39,443 nt of DNA from an uncultured Vampirovibrio sp. (GTDB lineage Bacteria > Cyanobacteriota > Vampirovibrionia > Gastranaerophilales > Gastranaerophilaceae), in assembly GCA_910577635.1 (NCBI GenBank), contig CAJTNR010000017.1:1-39443 (forward strand). The letters run 5' to 3'. The notes beneath the pieces are model-generated. The model made no database searches. It saw only the letters and a list, made by a program, of their open reading frames with translations, and had not been told where the DNA came from. The translations under genes and the position numbers were made by a program. Shown piece by piece: positions 17,387 through 26,488 of this stretch (positions are counted from its first letter, which is position 1; the number at the start of each line of letters is the position of its first letter).

Positions 17387-18607
17387 TTTGGGAACAACAA
17401 CAACTCCGTTTGCCGAAACATAAAACCCTCTTTTTAAGTCAGCTTCTCGATTATAGCCAATTTCTGTATAAGGAGGAATTTCAACATTTTTATCAATAAT
17501 TGCTCTGTTAATTTGTGAATGACGTCCTATTGTAACATTTTCCATTAGAATTGAATCACTAACGCTTGAATAGCTGTTAATTCTAACCATTGGAGATAGA
17601 ACACAGCCTGAAATTACCCCGCCTGAAATTATGCAGCCTTCAGAAACTAAAGAATTCTTAGCTACCCCGACGCGCTCTTGTTCATCCCAAATAAACTTTG
17701 CAGGAGGAAAATTATAGTTATAAGTTCTTAAGGGCCATTTAGGATTGTATAAATTAAGCTCAGGGCAATAGCTTAATAAATCCATGTTAGCCTGCCAATA
17801 GCTGTCAATGCTGCCGACATCTTTCCAGTAGCCTTTTTCAGCCGGTTTAATTCCGTCAAATTCGTTATCATTAAAGTTGTAGACAAAAACCTTAGATCCA
17901 TCCTTAAGCATATTAGGAATAATATTTTTTCCAAAGTCGTGTTCTGATTCAGCATCAAGAGAATCCTTTTTTAGCTGATATATTAGTTTATCGGGTTCAA
18001 ATATATAATTACCCATTGAAACAAGACACTTGGCTGAATCATTAGGAAGAGACTTTGGTTTGTGTTTTGGTTTTTCAATAAAACCTGTGAGCCTAAAGTC
18101 CTCATCAACTTCAATAACGCCATATTCACCCGCAAGTTCAATAGGAATTGCAATAGCAGATATTGTTAAATCCGCTTTTTTTTGAATATGGTAGTTAAGC
18201 ATCTGCTGAATATCCATTTTATAAATATGGTCTCCGCCAAAAACACAAACGTGGGAAAAAGGTTCATCCGTTATTTGGTTAATGTTTTGAAAAATGGCGT
18301 CAGCAGTTCCTTTATACCAGTTTCCATCTGTTCTCATTTGAGCAGGAACTAAATCAACATACTGATCAATTGAAGAACACAAATTCCAGCCTCTTGATAT
18401 ATGCTTGTTTAAAGAATCCGATTTATACTGGGTTAATACTTTAATTTTATGAAAACCCGAGTTAATAAAGTTGTTCAAGACAAAATCAATAATTCTATAC
18501 CTGCCGGCAAAAGGAACAGCAGGTTTTGCCCTATCTTTAGTCAGAGGATAGAGTCTTTTACCTTGTCCGCCGGCTAAAACCATTGCTAAAACTTTATCTT
18601 GATACAT
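17369..18607 (-). CDS. glgC: Glucose-1-phosphate adenylyltransferase
   Basis: 412 residues from the ATG at 18607; a GTG four codons upstream is in frame but AGGTG sits at better distance for the ATG. Nucleotide-binding 'LAGGQGKRLYPLTKDRAKPAVPFAG' at the N-terminus, 'HVCVFGGDHIYKMD' (catalytic Asp region), 'GFIEKPKHKPK' (glucose-1-P lysine), and the C-terminal left-handed beta-helix ('GCIISGGVISGCVLSPMVRINSYSSVSDSILMENVTIG'). It makes ADP-glucose, the first committed step of bacterial glycogen synthesis. No other glg gene is in the window, so it is transcribed alone here. Confidence 0.95.
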   Translation of the reverse strand: MYQDKVLAMVLAGGQGKRLYPLTKDRAKPAVPFAGRYRIIDFVLNNFINSGFHKIKVLTQYKSDSLNKHISRGWNLCSSIDQYVDLVPAQMRTDGNWYKGTADAIFQNINQITDEPFSHVCVFGGDHIYKMDIQQMLNYHIQKKADLTISAIAIPIELAGEYGVIEVDEDFRLTGFIEKPKHKPKSLPNDSAKCLVSMGNYIFEPDKLIYQLKKDSLDAESEHDFGKNIIPNMLKDGSKVFVYNFNDNEFDGIKPAEKGYWKDVGSIDSYWQANMDLLSYCPELNLYNPKWPLRTYNYNFPPAKFIWDEQERVGVAKNSLVSEGCIISGGVISGCVLSPMVRINSYSSVSDSILMENVTIGRHSQINRAIIDKNVEIPPYTEIGYNREADLKRGFYVSANGVVVVPKGAIVD

Positions 18608-18744
18608 TATACTAAGCACCTAAAAAATCTACCTTATTATTCTACTTATAATAGTAATTAAATTCAATAATTCAAATATATGTATTTTACTTACTAACAA
18701 AAAATTTCTTTTTTGTGTTTTAAAGAAAAAAAGGAGAAAAACTA

Positions 18745-21700
18745 GTGATTATTAACTCAATAGATAATTTACTATCTATTCGGCAGCAAAAATATAAAAG
18801 CATTAGCTTTAAATCAAATAAAAAAGAAGAAAAACAGCCTACGTATAAAAATTTTGCAAGCAAAAACCCTCTGGTTTCAAAAAACCAAAAAGCCTACAAA
18901 GAAACTCTTAAACTAATGACACCTCCTGCATTAGAACAAATTGAATTTGCAAATAAACTTGCAAGACAATATGTTGTATATAAAAACCCTGCAGCTAAAA
19001 CGGCTCTTATCACAAAAGAGCACTTCTATCTTGCGTTTCTTAAGGCAAATCTTGATTTTGCCCTTGAAGTTAAAGAAGGAAAGATGACTCCTTCGACTGA
19101 AACACAAAGAGTACTGCCTTCTAAAATGGAAGAACTTACTTCAAACCGGTTATGGGAAAAAGACCATATAGATAAAACAATAAAAATTATAAGAAAAGAA
19201 ATTAACAAACAAATTAAAGAACTTGAGAAAAAATCAACAAAAAAAGGCTTTGTAACTTCTCTTGAACTTGATAATGAATTTGGATATACCCTAAAACAGC
19301 ACTATGAGCTATTAAAAACTACACTTAAAACGCAGAATATCAACTTAAGCTCACTCAATGATACCTTTATTTTTTCTATTCTAGACAGCTTAAAAGACAC
19401 GCCGACGAACGCCTTTATACAAGAACTATCTAAAGGAATAATGATCAAAGAATTTGATTCAAATGATACAGGACTTTCTTTCTATAATAATCTATCAAAA
19501 AACTTAATTAATAATATCGACAAAAACTACAATGTTTATGTAAACTACTCATCTAAAGACGATAAAGCCCCTCAATACTTTATTAACAGTTTAAATGAGA
19601 ATTTACAAAAAGAAGAAACCTACAAAAACTGCAAAAACTTTAATAAAAACAATACAAAACTCATTGTCTTTAATGAACTTGCAAACTTTGCAACAATTGT
19701 TAAAGAACTCAATGCCATTGATAAGGATAAAGATAAAAACTATATTGTTGTTTTTTCTAATTATTGTAAAATTTTTGCAAACTCAGCCCGCGGTATTGAT
19801 TCTGAGGGTTATCCTTTAATGTCTAATAGTGAATTAAACTCGATTTTTAAGTATTGTCCTAAGAATGTTCATTATGTTTTTATTGATAACAGAGATAATT
19901 ACTATTCAACAATAAATGATGAATTTATAGGTGAAAACTATTCTAACTTCCAGCCTTTACAAATCCCTATATTAGATTCTAATGCGGCAAAAAGCGAGTT
20001 AATTAAAAATAGGGAAAAACTTGAAAAAGAACTGGGAATTAAACTTGATATTGAAGCAATCAAGTTTGCATGCAGCTTATCCAATACAAATCAAGGCTCA
20101 ACCTATGATAAAGCCCTAAAATTCTTAAAAAACGCAGCCTTATACTACCAGGAAGAGCCCGTACTAAAAAAAGAGCACTTAAGTGCTTACTTTGAAAACT
20201 CGCAAAAAGAAGAACTTAACTCAAAAGAAGGTTCTTATAATATCATATTCGATACTAAAACGACTCCTAAAGATATTAAAGGCTCCCCTATGACAAAAGC
20301 TCAAATTGAGCAGGCAGCTTATGAAATTAAGAACTATCCAAAAACCAAAGGCTATCTTATCTACTGCACACAAGAAGGCGGAGGACGTTTTAAGGCTGCT
20401 AAAGCCCTTGCAGGAGCAGCTTCAATTCCAATGGTTACAATTAATGCTGCTGATTATGCAATTCGCGATTTAGATACAATTTCTAAAGACCCAATGGAAG
20501 CAATTGAAGCAAAAATCACAAAATTGACCAATTTAATGAAAACACAGGCACAAACAAACCCCAATAAAACAGTAATGCTTTTTATCTCCAACTTTGATAG
20601 GTTTGCAAGCCCGCATTTTTCTTCAATGTATGAACAACAGGCTTTTAAAAAACTAATTGAGGAAATGAAAAAATCCAATACCGACAAAACCTATAATATC
20701 GTAGTTATAGGCTCTTGCGATTATCCTCAATTGATTGATGAAAATATAAGACGAAAAGGATTATTCTTAGATGAAATTGCAGTTTATCCTCCGCAGGGAA
20801 AAAAGGATATTATTGAAATTGCTCTTGATTATATAAAAAAGAATAATTATTCAATAGAAGGACAAACAAACATTGAAAAAAGCAAAGTTTTAGCTCATTT
20901 TGCTTCTGTTGTTGATAAGTTAAGCTATGTTGATATTGTTGATATATTGGATAAAGCAAATCTTATAGCTAAAAAGAATGGCAAAGATTCAATATCTAAA
21001 AAAGATATTAATGAAGCCTACCTGACTAAAACTCTAGGTCCAGCTAATAATTACGAGCTTGAAAAAAAACAAAAAGAACTTATTATAAGACACGAAGGAG
21101 CCCATGCGCTAAATTTACAGTTTATGTATAATTTATTAAAACAACAGGGAGATACTATTAGAATACCTGATTCAATTGTTAATATTGCTCTTGATCCAAG
21201 GGGGGATTTTTTAGGATGTGTTTTTCATCAAAACTCGCCTGAAAATTTGCAGAATAATAACCTTGAAACAATATTTTCAAGCATGGTTTGTGCATTCGCA
21301 GGAAACTCCTCAGAAAGTCATTTCTACAACCAGCAAGGCTCCTGGGGGATTTCCCAAGACCTTGAAGGAGCTAATGATTTAGCTAAATTTGCAGTTTTAA
21401 ACATGGGTCTTGGGAAAGATATGAATTATTATAAGCCTGATATTGACCCTAGGTCAGGATTGCCTGTTCTTGGTTTTGAAGATGAAAAAAACTACAATAA
21501 AGATGTTAAAGTTCTACTTGAGAATGCAAAAATTCTATCTGATAAAATTGTTAAGTGTTATGAAGACTTCTTAGTTGAATTCTCAGATGAGTTTGTTGAT
21601 AAATTTGCAACAGGAAACTGCATTCTAACAGGGACGGAGTTTAAAAAACGGCTTTTTGACTGGGAAAAAAGACAAGATAGCAAAAAAAGGAAAGAAATAT

Positions 21701-21801
21701 ATACACTAAAAAAAGAGGCAATGTTAATAATTGAACTTACAAGAGAATCAAAAAAATATCAAAATATTCATAAAATAAACCCTTTCTTTAGACTTACTTA
21801 A
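18745..21801 (+). CDS. FtsH-like M41 zinc protease with degenerate AAA modules
   Basis: 1018 residues. The GTG at 18745 is chosen because AAGGAG (18731-18736) is 8 bases ahead. Residues ~1-35 are a basic tail with 'SFKSN'. Residues ~55-100 ('LEQIEFANKLARQYV...LITKEHFYLAFLKAN') look like a Clp N-domain repeat. Residues ~225-480 look like a first AAA module without P-loop. Residues ~520-770 align with the FtsH AAA domain, but Walker A reads QEGGGRFKAAKAL (543-) and Walker B reads FISNFDRF (613-), so the GKT lysine/threonine and the catalytic DE are lost. The peptidase part is intact: HEGAH at 783-787 and the third zinc-ligand region 'SQDLEGANDLAKFAV' with D872. No transmembrane segment is visible, unlike FtsH. 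It is probably a soluble, ATP-independent or partner-driven protease. Confidence 0.8.
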   Translation: MIINSIDNLLSIRQQKYKSISFKSNKKEEKQPTYKNFASKNPLVSKNQKAYKETLKLMTPPALEQIEFANKLARQYVVYKNPAAKTALITKEHFYLAFLKANLDFALEVKEGKMTPSTETQRVLPSKMEELTSNRLWEKDHIDKTIKIIRKEINKQIKELEKKSTKKGFVTSLELDNEFGYTLKQHYELLKTTLKTQNINLSSLNDTFIFSILDSLKDTPTNAFIQELSKGIMIKEFDSNDTGLSFYNNLSKNLINNIDKNYNVYVNYSSKDDKAPQYFINSLNENLQKEETYKNCKNFNKNNTKLIVFNELANFATIVKELNAIDKDKDKNYIVVFSNYCKIFANSARGIDSEGYPLMSNSELNSIFKYCPKNVHYVFIDNRDNYYSTINDEFIGENYSNFQPLQIPILDSNAAKSELIKNREKLEKELGIKLDIEAIKFACSLSNTNQGSTYDKALKFLKNAALYYQEEPVLKKEHLSAYFENSQKEELNSKEGSYNIIFDTKTTPKDIKGSPMTKAQIEQAAYEIKNYPKTKGYLIYCTQEGGGRFKAAKALAGAASIPMVTINAADYAIRDLDTISKDPMEAIEAKITKLTNLMKTQAQTNPNKTVMLFISNFDRFASPHFSSMYEQQAFKKLIEEMKKSNTDKTYNIVVIGSCDYPQLIDENIRRKGLFLDEIAVYPPQGKKDIIEIALDYIKKNNYSIEGQTNIEKSKVLAHFASVVDKLSYVDIVDILDKANLIAKKNGKDSISKKDINEAYLTKTLGPANNYELEKKQKELIIRHEGAHALNLQFMYNLLKQQGDTIRIPDSIVNIALDPRGDFLGCVFHQNSPENLQNNNLETIFSSMVCAFAGNSSESHFYNQQGSWGISQDLEGANDLAKFAVLNMGLGKDMNYYKPDIDPRSGLPVLGFEDEKNYNKDVKVLLENAKILSDKIVKCYEDFLVEFSDEFVDKFATGNCILTGTEFKKRLFDWEKRQDSKKRKEIYTLKKEAMLIIELTRESKKYQNIHKINPFFRLT

Positions 21802-21819
21802 AAATTTAACACTACAAAA

Positions 21820-21847
21820 AGCCCCTTTTTATCTTAAAAAAGGGGCT
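21820..21847. terminator. Strong inverted repeat after protease gene
   Basis: AGCCCCTTTTT (21820-21830) pairs with AAAAAGGGGCT (21837-21847) around a 6-base loop, 19 bases after the protease stop. The plus-strand downstream sequence is A-rich; a T run follows the stem only on the minus strand. It is still the only candidate end signal for the upstream gene. Confidence 0.6.
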
Positions 21848-21895
21848 CTAAAAAAAATTTGGTTCCTCTATATCAGATTTTGTTTGTTATCTCTT

Positions 21896-21981
21896 ACATA
21901 TATATAAAGTATATGTTAAAGAAAAAATTGCCAATATTGATTATTTTGTTACAAAAGTTAACAGCTATTTTGTACTATAAT
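21896..21981 (+). promoter_or_regulatory. gcvPB upstream region: TATAAT and a palindrome
   Basis: TATAAT at 21976-21981 would start transcription near 21988, leaving a ~20-base leader with AAGGGG before the ATG at 22009. No good -35 lies at 16-18 bases. ACATATA-7 nt-TATATGT (21896-21916) upstream is a possible operator. I see no glycine riboswitch in 21848-22008. Confidence 0.4.
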
Positions 21982-22008
21982 AAAACTATAATTTTTAAGG
22001 GGATTTAA

Positions 22009-23349
22009 ATGCACAACAGAACCACAGAACTAAAACTTAAAGACTGCACAGAACTTGAAGTTTTAAGACATTATAATAAACTCTCCAATAAAAATTTTTG
22101 CATTGAAAAAGGGTTTTATCCTCTTGGATCCTGTACAATGAAATATAACCCGAGAATTAATGAAAGAATAAGCAAACTTGAAGGGTTTTTTGACCTTCAC
22201 CCCAATCAAAAAGACGAAGATTGCCAGGGGGCATTGGAGTTAATGTACAAACTTCAGGATTACTTAAAAATTATTACAGGCATGGATGCTGTTTGTTTAC
22301 AACCCTGTGCAGGGGCCCAGGGTGAGTTTTTAGGGATGTTGATTGTTAAAAAATATTTTCTTGATAAAAAAGAAGATAGAAAAATTGTCCTAATACCGGA
22401 TAGTGCACACGGAACAAACCCTGCAAGCGCTTCAATGTGCAATTTTGAAGTAATTGAAGTAAAGTCGGATGAAAAAGGGCTTGTAAATATTGCTGAATTA
22501 GAAAAACTTATTGAAAAATATTCTTCTAATATTGCAGCAATAATGATGACTAATCCCAATACCTTAGGGCTTTTTGATAACAATATTCTAACTATTTCCA
22601 GCCTCCTTCACAAAAACGGATCATTGTTGTACTACGATGGAGCAAATTTTAACGCGATCATGGGTCATACAAACCCTCGTTTAATGGGTTTTGATATTGT
22701 TCATCTTAATTTACATAAGACCTTCTCAACTCCCCATGCAGGAGGCGGTCCAGGGGCAGGTCCTGTTTGTGTTATTAAAGAACTTGAAGATTACCTTCCT
22801 AATCCCAGAATTGAATTTAGCGAAGGATTATACAAAAGAACTTACAATAATAAAAAGTCAGTCGGGAGAATAAGTGCTTTTTATGGCAACTTCAATGTTT
22901 TAGTGAAAGCTTATACATATATTTACATGTTAGCAAATGACTTAAAAAAAGTCTCAACTGATGCTGTTTTAGCTGCCAATTACTTAAAAAGTTCACTTGA
23001 GGATTATTATAATATTCCTTTTAAAGGGATATGCGCCCATGAGTTTGTTATTTCAAACTGTGACAAAAAAGAAAAAGGCGTTTCGACTCTTGATATTGCA
23101 AAAAGGCTAATGGATGAAAACATTCATCCTGCAACAGTTTACTTTCCTTTAATTGTTAAAGAAGCTTTCATGGTTGAACCGACAGAATCAGAAACTAAAG
23201 AGGTTTTGGATAATTTTATTAATGTGATGATAAAAATTGCGAAGGAAATTGAAAAAGGAGAAGATTTTTCGATTTATCCTAAAAAAACACCCGTAAAAAA
23301 AGTAGATGAAGTCCAAGCAGCAAGAAAACCGGATTTAAAAGAATGTTAA
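22009..23349 (+). CDS. gcvPB: Glycine dehydrogenase (decarboxylating) subunit 2, P-protein beta
   Basis: 446 residues, about 40 shorter at the N-terminus than usual GcvPB, starting close to the conserved 'VLRHYNKLSNKNF'. 'YPLGSCTMKYNPRIN', 'PDSAHGTNPASA', 'MTNPNTLGLF' and the PLP-lysine site 'LNLHKTFSTPHAGGGPGAG' (K237) are all present. The PLP enzyme decarboxylates glycine together with the alpha subunit GcvPA and passes the aminomethyl group to GcvH. No gcvPA, gcvT or gcvH is in the window, so partners must be elsewhere. AAGGGG precedes the ATG. Its end overlaps the queA start by seven bases (ATGTTAA). Confidence 0.9.
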   Translation: MHNRTTELKLKDCTELEVLRHYNKLSNKNFCIEKGFYPLGSCTMKYNPRINERISKLEGFFDLHPNQKDEDCQGALELMYKLQDYLKIITGMDAVCLQPCAGAQGEFLGMLIVKKYFLDKKEDRKIVLIPDSAHGTNPASASMCNFEVIEVKSDEKGLVNIAELEKLIEKYSSNIAAIMMTNPNTLGLFDNNILTISSLLHKNGSLLYYDGANFNAIMGHTNPRLMGFDIVHLNLHKTFSTPHAGGGPGAGPVCVIKELEDYLPNPRIEFSEGLYKRTYNNKKSVGRISAFYGNFNVLVKAYTYIYMLANDLKKVSTDAVLAANYLKSSLEDYYNIPFKGICAHEFVISNCDKKEKGVSTLDIAKRLMDENIHPATVYFPLIVKEAFMVEPTESETKEVLDNFINVMIKIAKEIEKGEDFSIYPKKTPVKKVDEVQAARKPDLKEC

Positions 23350-24383
23350 CAAAAGATTTTGACTACAACTTACCAGCTTCCTTAATTGCACAAGACCCTC
23401 TTGAAAAAAGAGAGTTTTGCAAATTAATGCATCTCAATCAAACAACAAAAACAATAGAACACAAGCATTTTTACAATATTATTGATTATTTAAATAAAGA
23501 TGATATTCTAATTCTAAATGATACAAAAGTAATCCCTGCAAGACTTAAAGCCAAAAGAAAAACAGGCGGCTGTGTTGAAATTTTTCTTTTGAATCCGACA
23601 AATATTCAAAACACCTGGGAAACAATAACAAAAAACGCAAAAAAAGTTGCAATAGGAGAAATTCTACAAATAGCTGATGATTTTAGTGCTAAATTAATTA
23701 AAAAAATTGAATCCAAAAAAAACGAACTTCCCCGCTTTATTTTCGAGCTTAATTATAAGGGGGATGATATTTATAAGGTTTTAGATAAATATGGCTCAAT
23801 TCCTCTGCCGCCTTATATTACAAGGGAAATAAAAGAAAAGGACAAAAACAGCTATCAAACGGTTTATGCAAAAAAAGAAGGCTCAGTTGCCTGTCCTACC
23901 GCAGGTTTGCATTTTTCTTGCGAACTTTTGGAAAAAATTAAACAAAAAGGTGTAAAAATTGGATATATTACACTTAATGTGGGTTTAGGAACTTTTCTTC
24001 CTGTTAAGACAGATAAAATTGAGAATCATACAATGCATGAAGAAGAATTTTCAATCCCTAAAGAAACAGCGCAATTAATTGAGAATAAAAAAGGAGCGGT
24101 AATTGCTGTCGGAACAACGGTTTTAAGGTGTCTTGAAGCGGTTTATCAAAAAGAAGGAAAAATAATCGAAACTAAAGATAAAACCAATATTTTCATCTAT
24201 CCTCCCTATAAAATCAAATCGGTTGATAAGTTAATTACAAACTTTCATCTTCCTAAATCCACCTTATTAATGCTTGTCAGCGCCTTTTGTTCAATAGAGT
24301 TTATTAAAGATGCCTATAAAAGCGCTGTTTTAAATAATTACCGATTTTTCAGCTATGGCGATTGCATGTTTATAGATAAGTAG
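23343..24383 (+). CDS. queA: tRNA preQ1(34) S-adenosylmethionine ribosyltransferase-isomerase
   Basis: 346 residues, standard length. Family motifs: 'DFDYNLPASLIAQDPLEKRE' at the N-terminus, 'ILNDTKVIPARLKAKRKTGG', 'LPPYITREIKEKDKNSYQTVYAKKEGSVACPTAGLHFS', 'TLNVGLGTFLPVKTDKIENHTMHEEEF', and 'NFHLPKSTLLMLVSAF'. QueA transfers the ribosyl part of SAM to preQ1 in tRNA wobble position 34, forming epoxyqueuosine. The start codon lies inside the gcvPB 3' end, indicating translational coupling with an unrelated metabolic gene. Confidence 0.96.
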   Translation: MLTKDFDYNLPASLIAQDPLEKREFCKLMHLNQTTKTIEHKHFYNIIDYLNKDDILILNDTKVIPARLKAKRKTGGCVEIFLLNPTNIQNTWETITKNAKKVAIGEILQIADDFSAKLIKKIESKKNELPRFIFELNYKGDDIYKVLDKYGSIPLPPYITREIKEKDKNSYQTVYAKKEGSVACPTAGLHFSCELLEKIKQKGVKIGYITLNVGLGTFLPVKTDKIENHTMHEEEFSIPKETAQLIENKKGAVIAVGTTVLRCLEAVYQKEGKIIETKDKTNIFIYPPYKIKSVDKLITNFHLPKSTLLMLVSAFCSIEFIKDAYKSAVLNNYRFFSYGDCMFIDK

Positions 24384-24413
24384 TATTATAAAAAATAAAG
24401 GAGATAAAAAAAA

Positions 24414-25139
24414 ATGGAAAAAATTGAAAAGTTTCAACTAATTCTATCTTGTGCAATTATTACGCTTGGGATTCTGTTATCGTCTTTAGTTTTTTCATCT
24501 AAAATGCAAAAAAACGAAAACATAACAGTAACAGGTTCTGCATCTAAGATTGTTCAATCAGACAGCGGTGCTTTAAGATTTGATATTCAAACAAGAGCAG
24601 TTAATCAAAAAGCCGCTTTTAATGTTATTAAAAACCAGACCCCTGTTGTTGTTAAGTATCTTACTTCAAAAGGAATTGAACAAAAAGATATTACAATAAG
24701 AGCAATCAGCGGATATTATATTTATAAAATGAATGCTAATGGCTACAACACAAACGAAGTTGCCGCTTACAGCGCATCAAGTGCTTTTGAGGTTAAATCA
24801 AAAGATGTTCAAAAAATTAAAGAAATTTCAACTGATATTCAAAATCTTGTTGATAAAGGAATTGACCTTTCAATTCAAACTCCTGAGTATTATTATTCTG
24901 ATTTGGCGTCAATTAAAATTGAGCTATTAAAAGAAGCAACCAAAGACGCAAGACAAAGAGCAATTTCAATGCTAAGTGCTACAGGATCTCATGTCGGCAA
25001 GGTGAAATCTATGAGAATGGGAGTTTTTCAAATAACTGCTCCTGATTCAACTTCTGTTAGTGATATGGGAATAAACGACACAACAACAATAGATAAAAAA
25101 GTAACAGCAGTAGCTAATGTTGTATTCAAGGTTAAATAG
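24414..25139 (+). CDS. SIMPL-domain (DUF541) periplasmic protein
   Basis: 241 residues. One N-terminal membrane helix (residues ~9-28) serves as anchor or signal. The rest is a SIMPL/DUF541 domain: 'ENITVTGSASKIVQSDSGALRFDIQTRAVNQKAAF', 'YLTSKGIEQKDITIRAISGYYIY', 'LLKEATKDARQRAISMLSATGSHVGKVKSM', and a final 'VTAVANVVFKVK'. Family members are outward-facing and poorly understood; some are linked to oxidative or envelope stress. AAAGGAGAT lies just before the ATG. It probably forms a unit with gcvPB-queA (30-base gap) and ends at a strong bidirectional terminator. Confidence 0.88.
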   Translation: MEKIEKFQLILSCAIITLGILLSSLVFSSKMQKNENITVTGSASKIVQSDSGALRFDIQTRAVNQKAAFNVIKNQTPVVVKYLTSKGIEQKDITIRAISGYYIYKMNANGYNTNEVAAYSASSAFEVKSKDVQKIKEISTDIQNLVDKGIDLSIQTPEYYYSDLASIKIELLKEATKDARQRAISMLSATGSHVGKVKSMRMGVFQITAPDSTSVSDMGINDTTTIDKKVTAVANVVFKVK

Positions 25140-25141
25140 AT

Positions 25142-25176
25142 AAAAAAAATCGAGAGGTTATCCTCTCGATTTTTTT
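25142..25176. terminator. Bidirectional intrinsic terminator (SIMPL gene / pgk)
   Basis: ATCGAGAGG (ending 25157) and CCTCTCGAT (from 25162) pair around a TTAT loop. A runs flank the left side and T runs the right side, so both converging transcripts get a stem plus T tract. Confidence 0.93.
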
Positions 25177-25190
25177 ATTTTTGATTATTT

Positions 25191-26393
25191 TTATTGTTCG
25201 TCTAATGCATCAACTCCAGGCAGAACTTTTCCTTCGATAAATTCTAAAGAAGCCCCGCCCCCTGTTGAAACGTGGGTAAAATCTTCACTATTAGCAAATT
25301 TCTTAGCAGCAGAAACTGAATCCCCGCCTCCAATTACAGATATTGCACCGTTTTTAGTAGCATCCACAACAGCTTCAAGTACTGCTTTAGTACCGTTTGC
25401 AAATTTTGGATTCTCAAAAGCGCCAACAGGTCCATTCATAAGAATTGTTTTTGATTCTTTAATAACCTTAGAAAAAACTTCCTGAGTTTTAATCCCGGCA
25501 TCAACTCCTTCAAAACCCTCAGGGATATTGTTTATTTCAACAACTTTGTTTTCCCCGTTGCCTGAAAAATCATTAGTAACTAAAACATCAGTTGGAAGAA
25601 GAAGATTAACATTTTTTTCCTTAGCTTTTTTTAGAATTGCTAAAGCAGTATCCTGCTGGTCATCTTCACAAATTGAATTACCGATTGATCCACCCTGAGC
25701 TTTAATAAAGGTATATGCCATACCGCCGCCTATTATTAAGTTATCAACTTTATCAATTAAATTTTCTAAAACGCCAATTTTAGTTGAGATTTTAGCTCCG
25801 CCCACAATTGCTGTAAAAGGACGGGTAGGATTGTTTAGCGCCTGGGATAAACATCTTATTTCTTTTTCCATTAAAAGCCCTGAAACAGCGGGTTTTAAAA
25901 CCATTGCAAGTTTAGCTGTTGAAGTGTGTTTTCTATGAGCTGCGCCGAATGCGTCGTTTACATAAAAATCTCCAAGTTTAGCTAATTCTTTAGCAAAAGT
26001 CATATCATCGTCTTTTGCTTCTTCTTCTTTATAGAATCTGATATTCTCCAATAGTGCAACCTGACCTTCTTTTAGAGTTTCAAGTTCTTTATCAGCACCA
26101 TTACCCACTAAAGACTTAACAAAAAGAACATCGTCTCCTAAAACCTTAGATAGATAACGAGAAACCGGCTCTAGCGAAAACTCGGGTTTTACTTCACCCT
26201 TAGGACGACCCAAATGCGCCATTAGAATAACCTTAGCACCTTTTTCTCTCAAAAAATTAACAGTAGGTAGAATTGCTTGAATTCTTGTATCATCTGATAC
26301 CTGCTTGTTTTCATCCAAAGGAACATTAATATCAACACGTACTAAAGCGCGTTTTCCTTTAATATCTCCTAAATCTTTAATAGATTTTTTCAT
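25191..26393 (-). CDS. pgk: Phosphoglycerate kinase
   Basis: 400 residues, standard length. N-terminal substrate motif 'KRALVRVDINVPLDENKQVSDDTRIQAILPT', 'VILMAHLGRPKGEVKPEFSLEPV', 'LLENIRFYKEEEAKDD', 'DFYVNDAFGAAHRKHTST', 'AIVGGAKISTKIGVLENL', and the nucleotide-binding end 'MNGPVGAFENPKFANGT' plus 'SVIGGGDSVSAAKK'. It catalyses the ATP-forming step of glycolysis between 1,3-bisphosphoglycerate and 3-phosphoglycerate. AAGGAG sits 8-9 bases before the ATG. It is transcribed as a single gene ending at the shared terminator. Confidence 0.98.
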   Translation of the reverse strand: MKKSIKDLGDIKGKRALVRVDINVPLDENKQVSDDTRIQAILPTVNFLREKGAKVILMAHLGRPKGEVKPEFSLEPVSRYLSKVLGDDVLFVKSLVGNGADKELETLKEGQVALLENIRFYKEEEAKDDDMTFAKELAKLGDFYVNDAFGAAHRKHTSTAKLAMVLKPAVSGLLMEKEIRCLSQALNNPTRPFTAIVGGAKISTKIGVLENLIDKVDNLIIGGGMAYTFIKAQGGSIGNSICEDDQQDTALAILKKAKEKNVNLLLPTDVLVTNDFSGNGENKVVEINNIPEGFEGVDAGIKTQEVFSKVIKESKTILMNGPVGAFENPKFANGTKAVLEAVVDATKNGAISVIGGGDSVSAAKKFANSEDFTHVSTGGGASLEFIEGKVLPGVDALDEQ

Positions 26394-26452
26394 TTTTGAT
26401 AACTCCTTATAACTATTATTAAGATAAGTTAATTCTAAAACAAAGTTAAATA

Positions 26453-26482
26453 TTGTTCAATATCCGTTTTTTATACTATAAT
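26453..26482 (+). promoter_or_regulatory. Promoter for TPR gene, leaderless arrangement
   Basis: TTGTTC (26453-26458), 18-base spacer, TATAAT (26477-26482), then six bases to the ATG at 26489. The predicted start of transcription coincides with the start codon, and no Shine-Dalgarno sequence is present. Confidence 0.65.
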
Positions 26483-26488
26483 AATTCT

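Noticed and set aside
21848..22008. Glycine riboswitch ahead of gcvPB
   Set aside because: The spacer is too short after the terminator-like repeat and shows none of the conserved riboswitch core; only a promoter-like -10 and an AT palindrome are visible.
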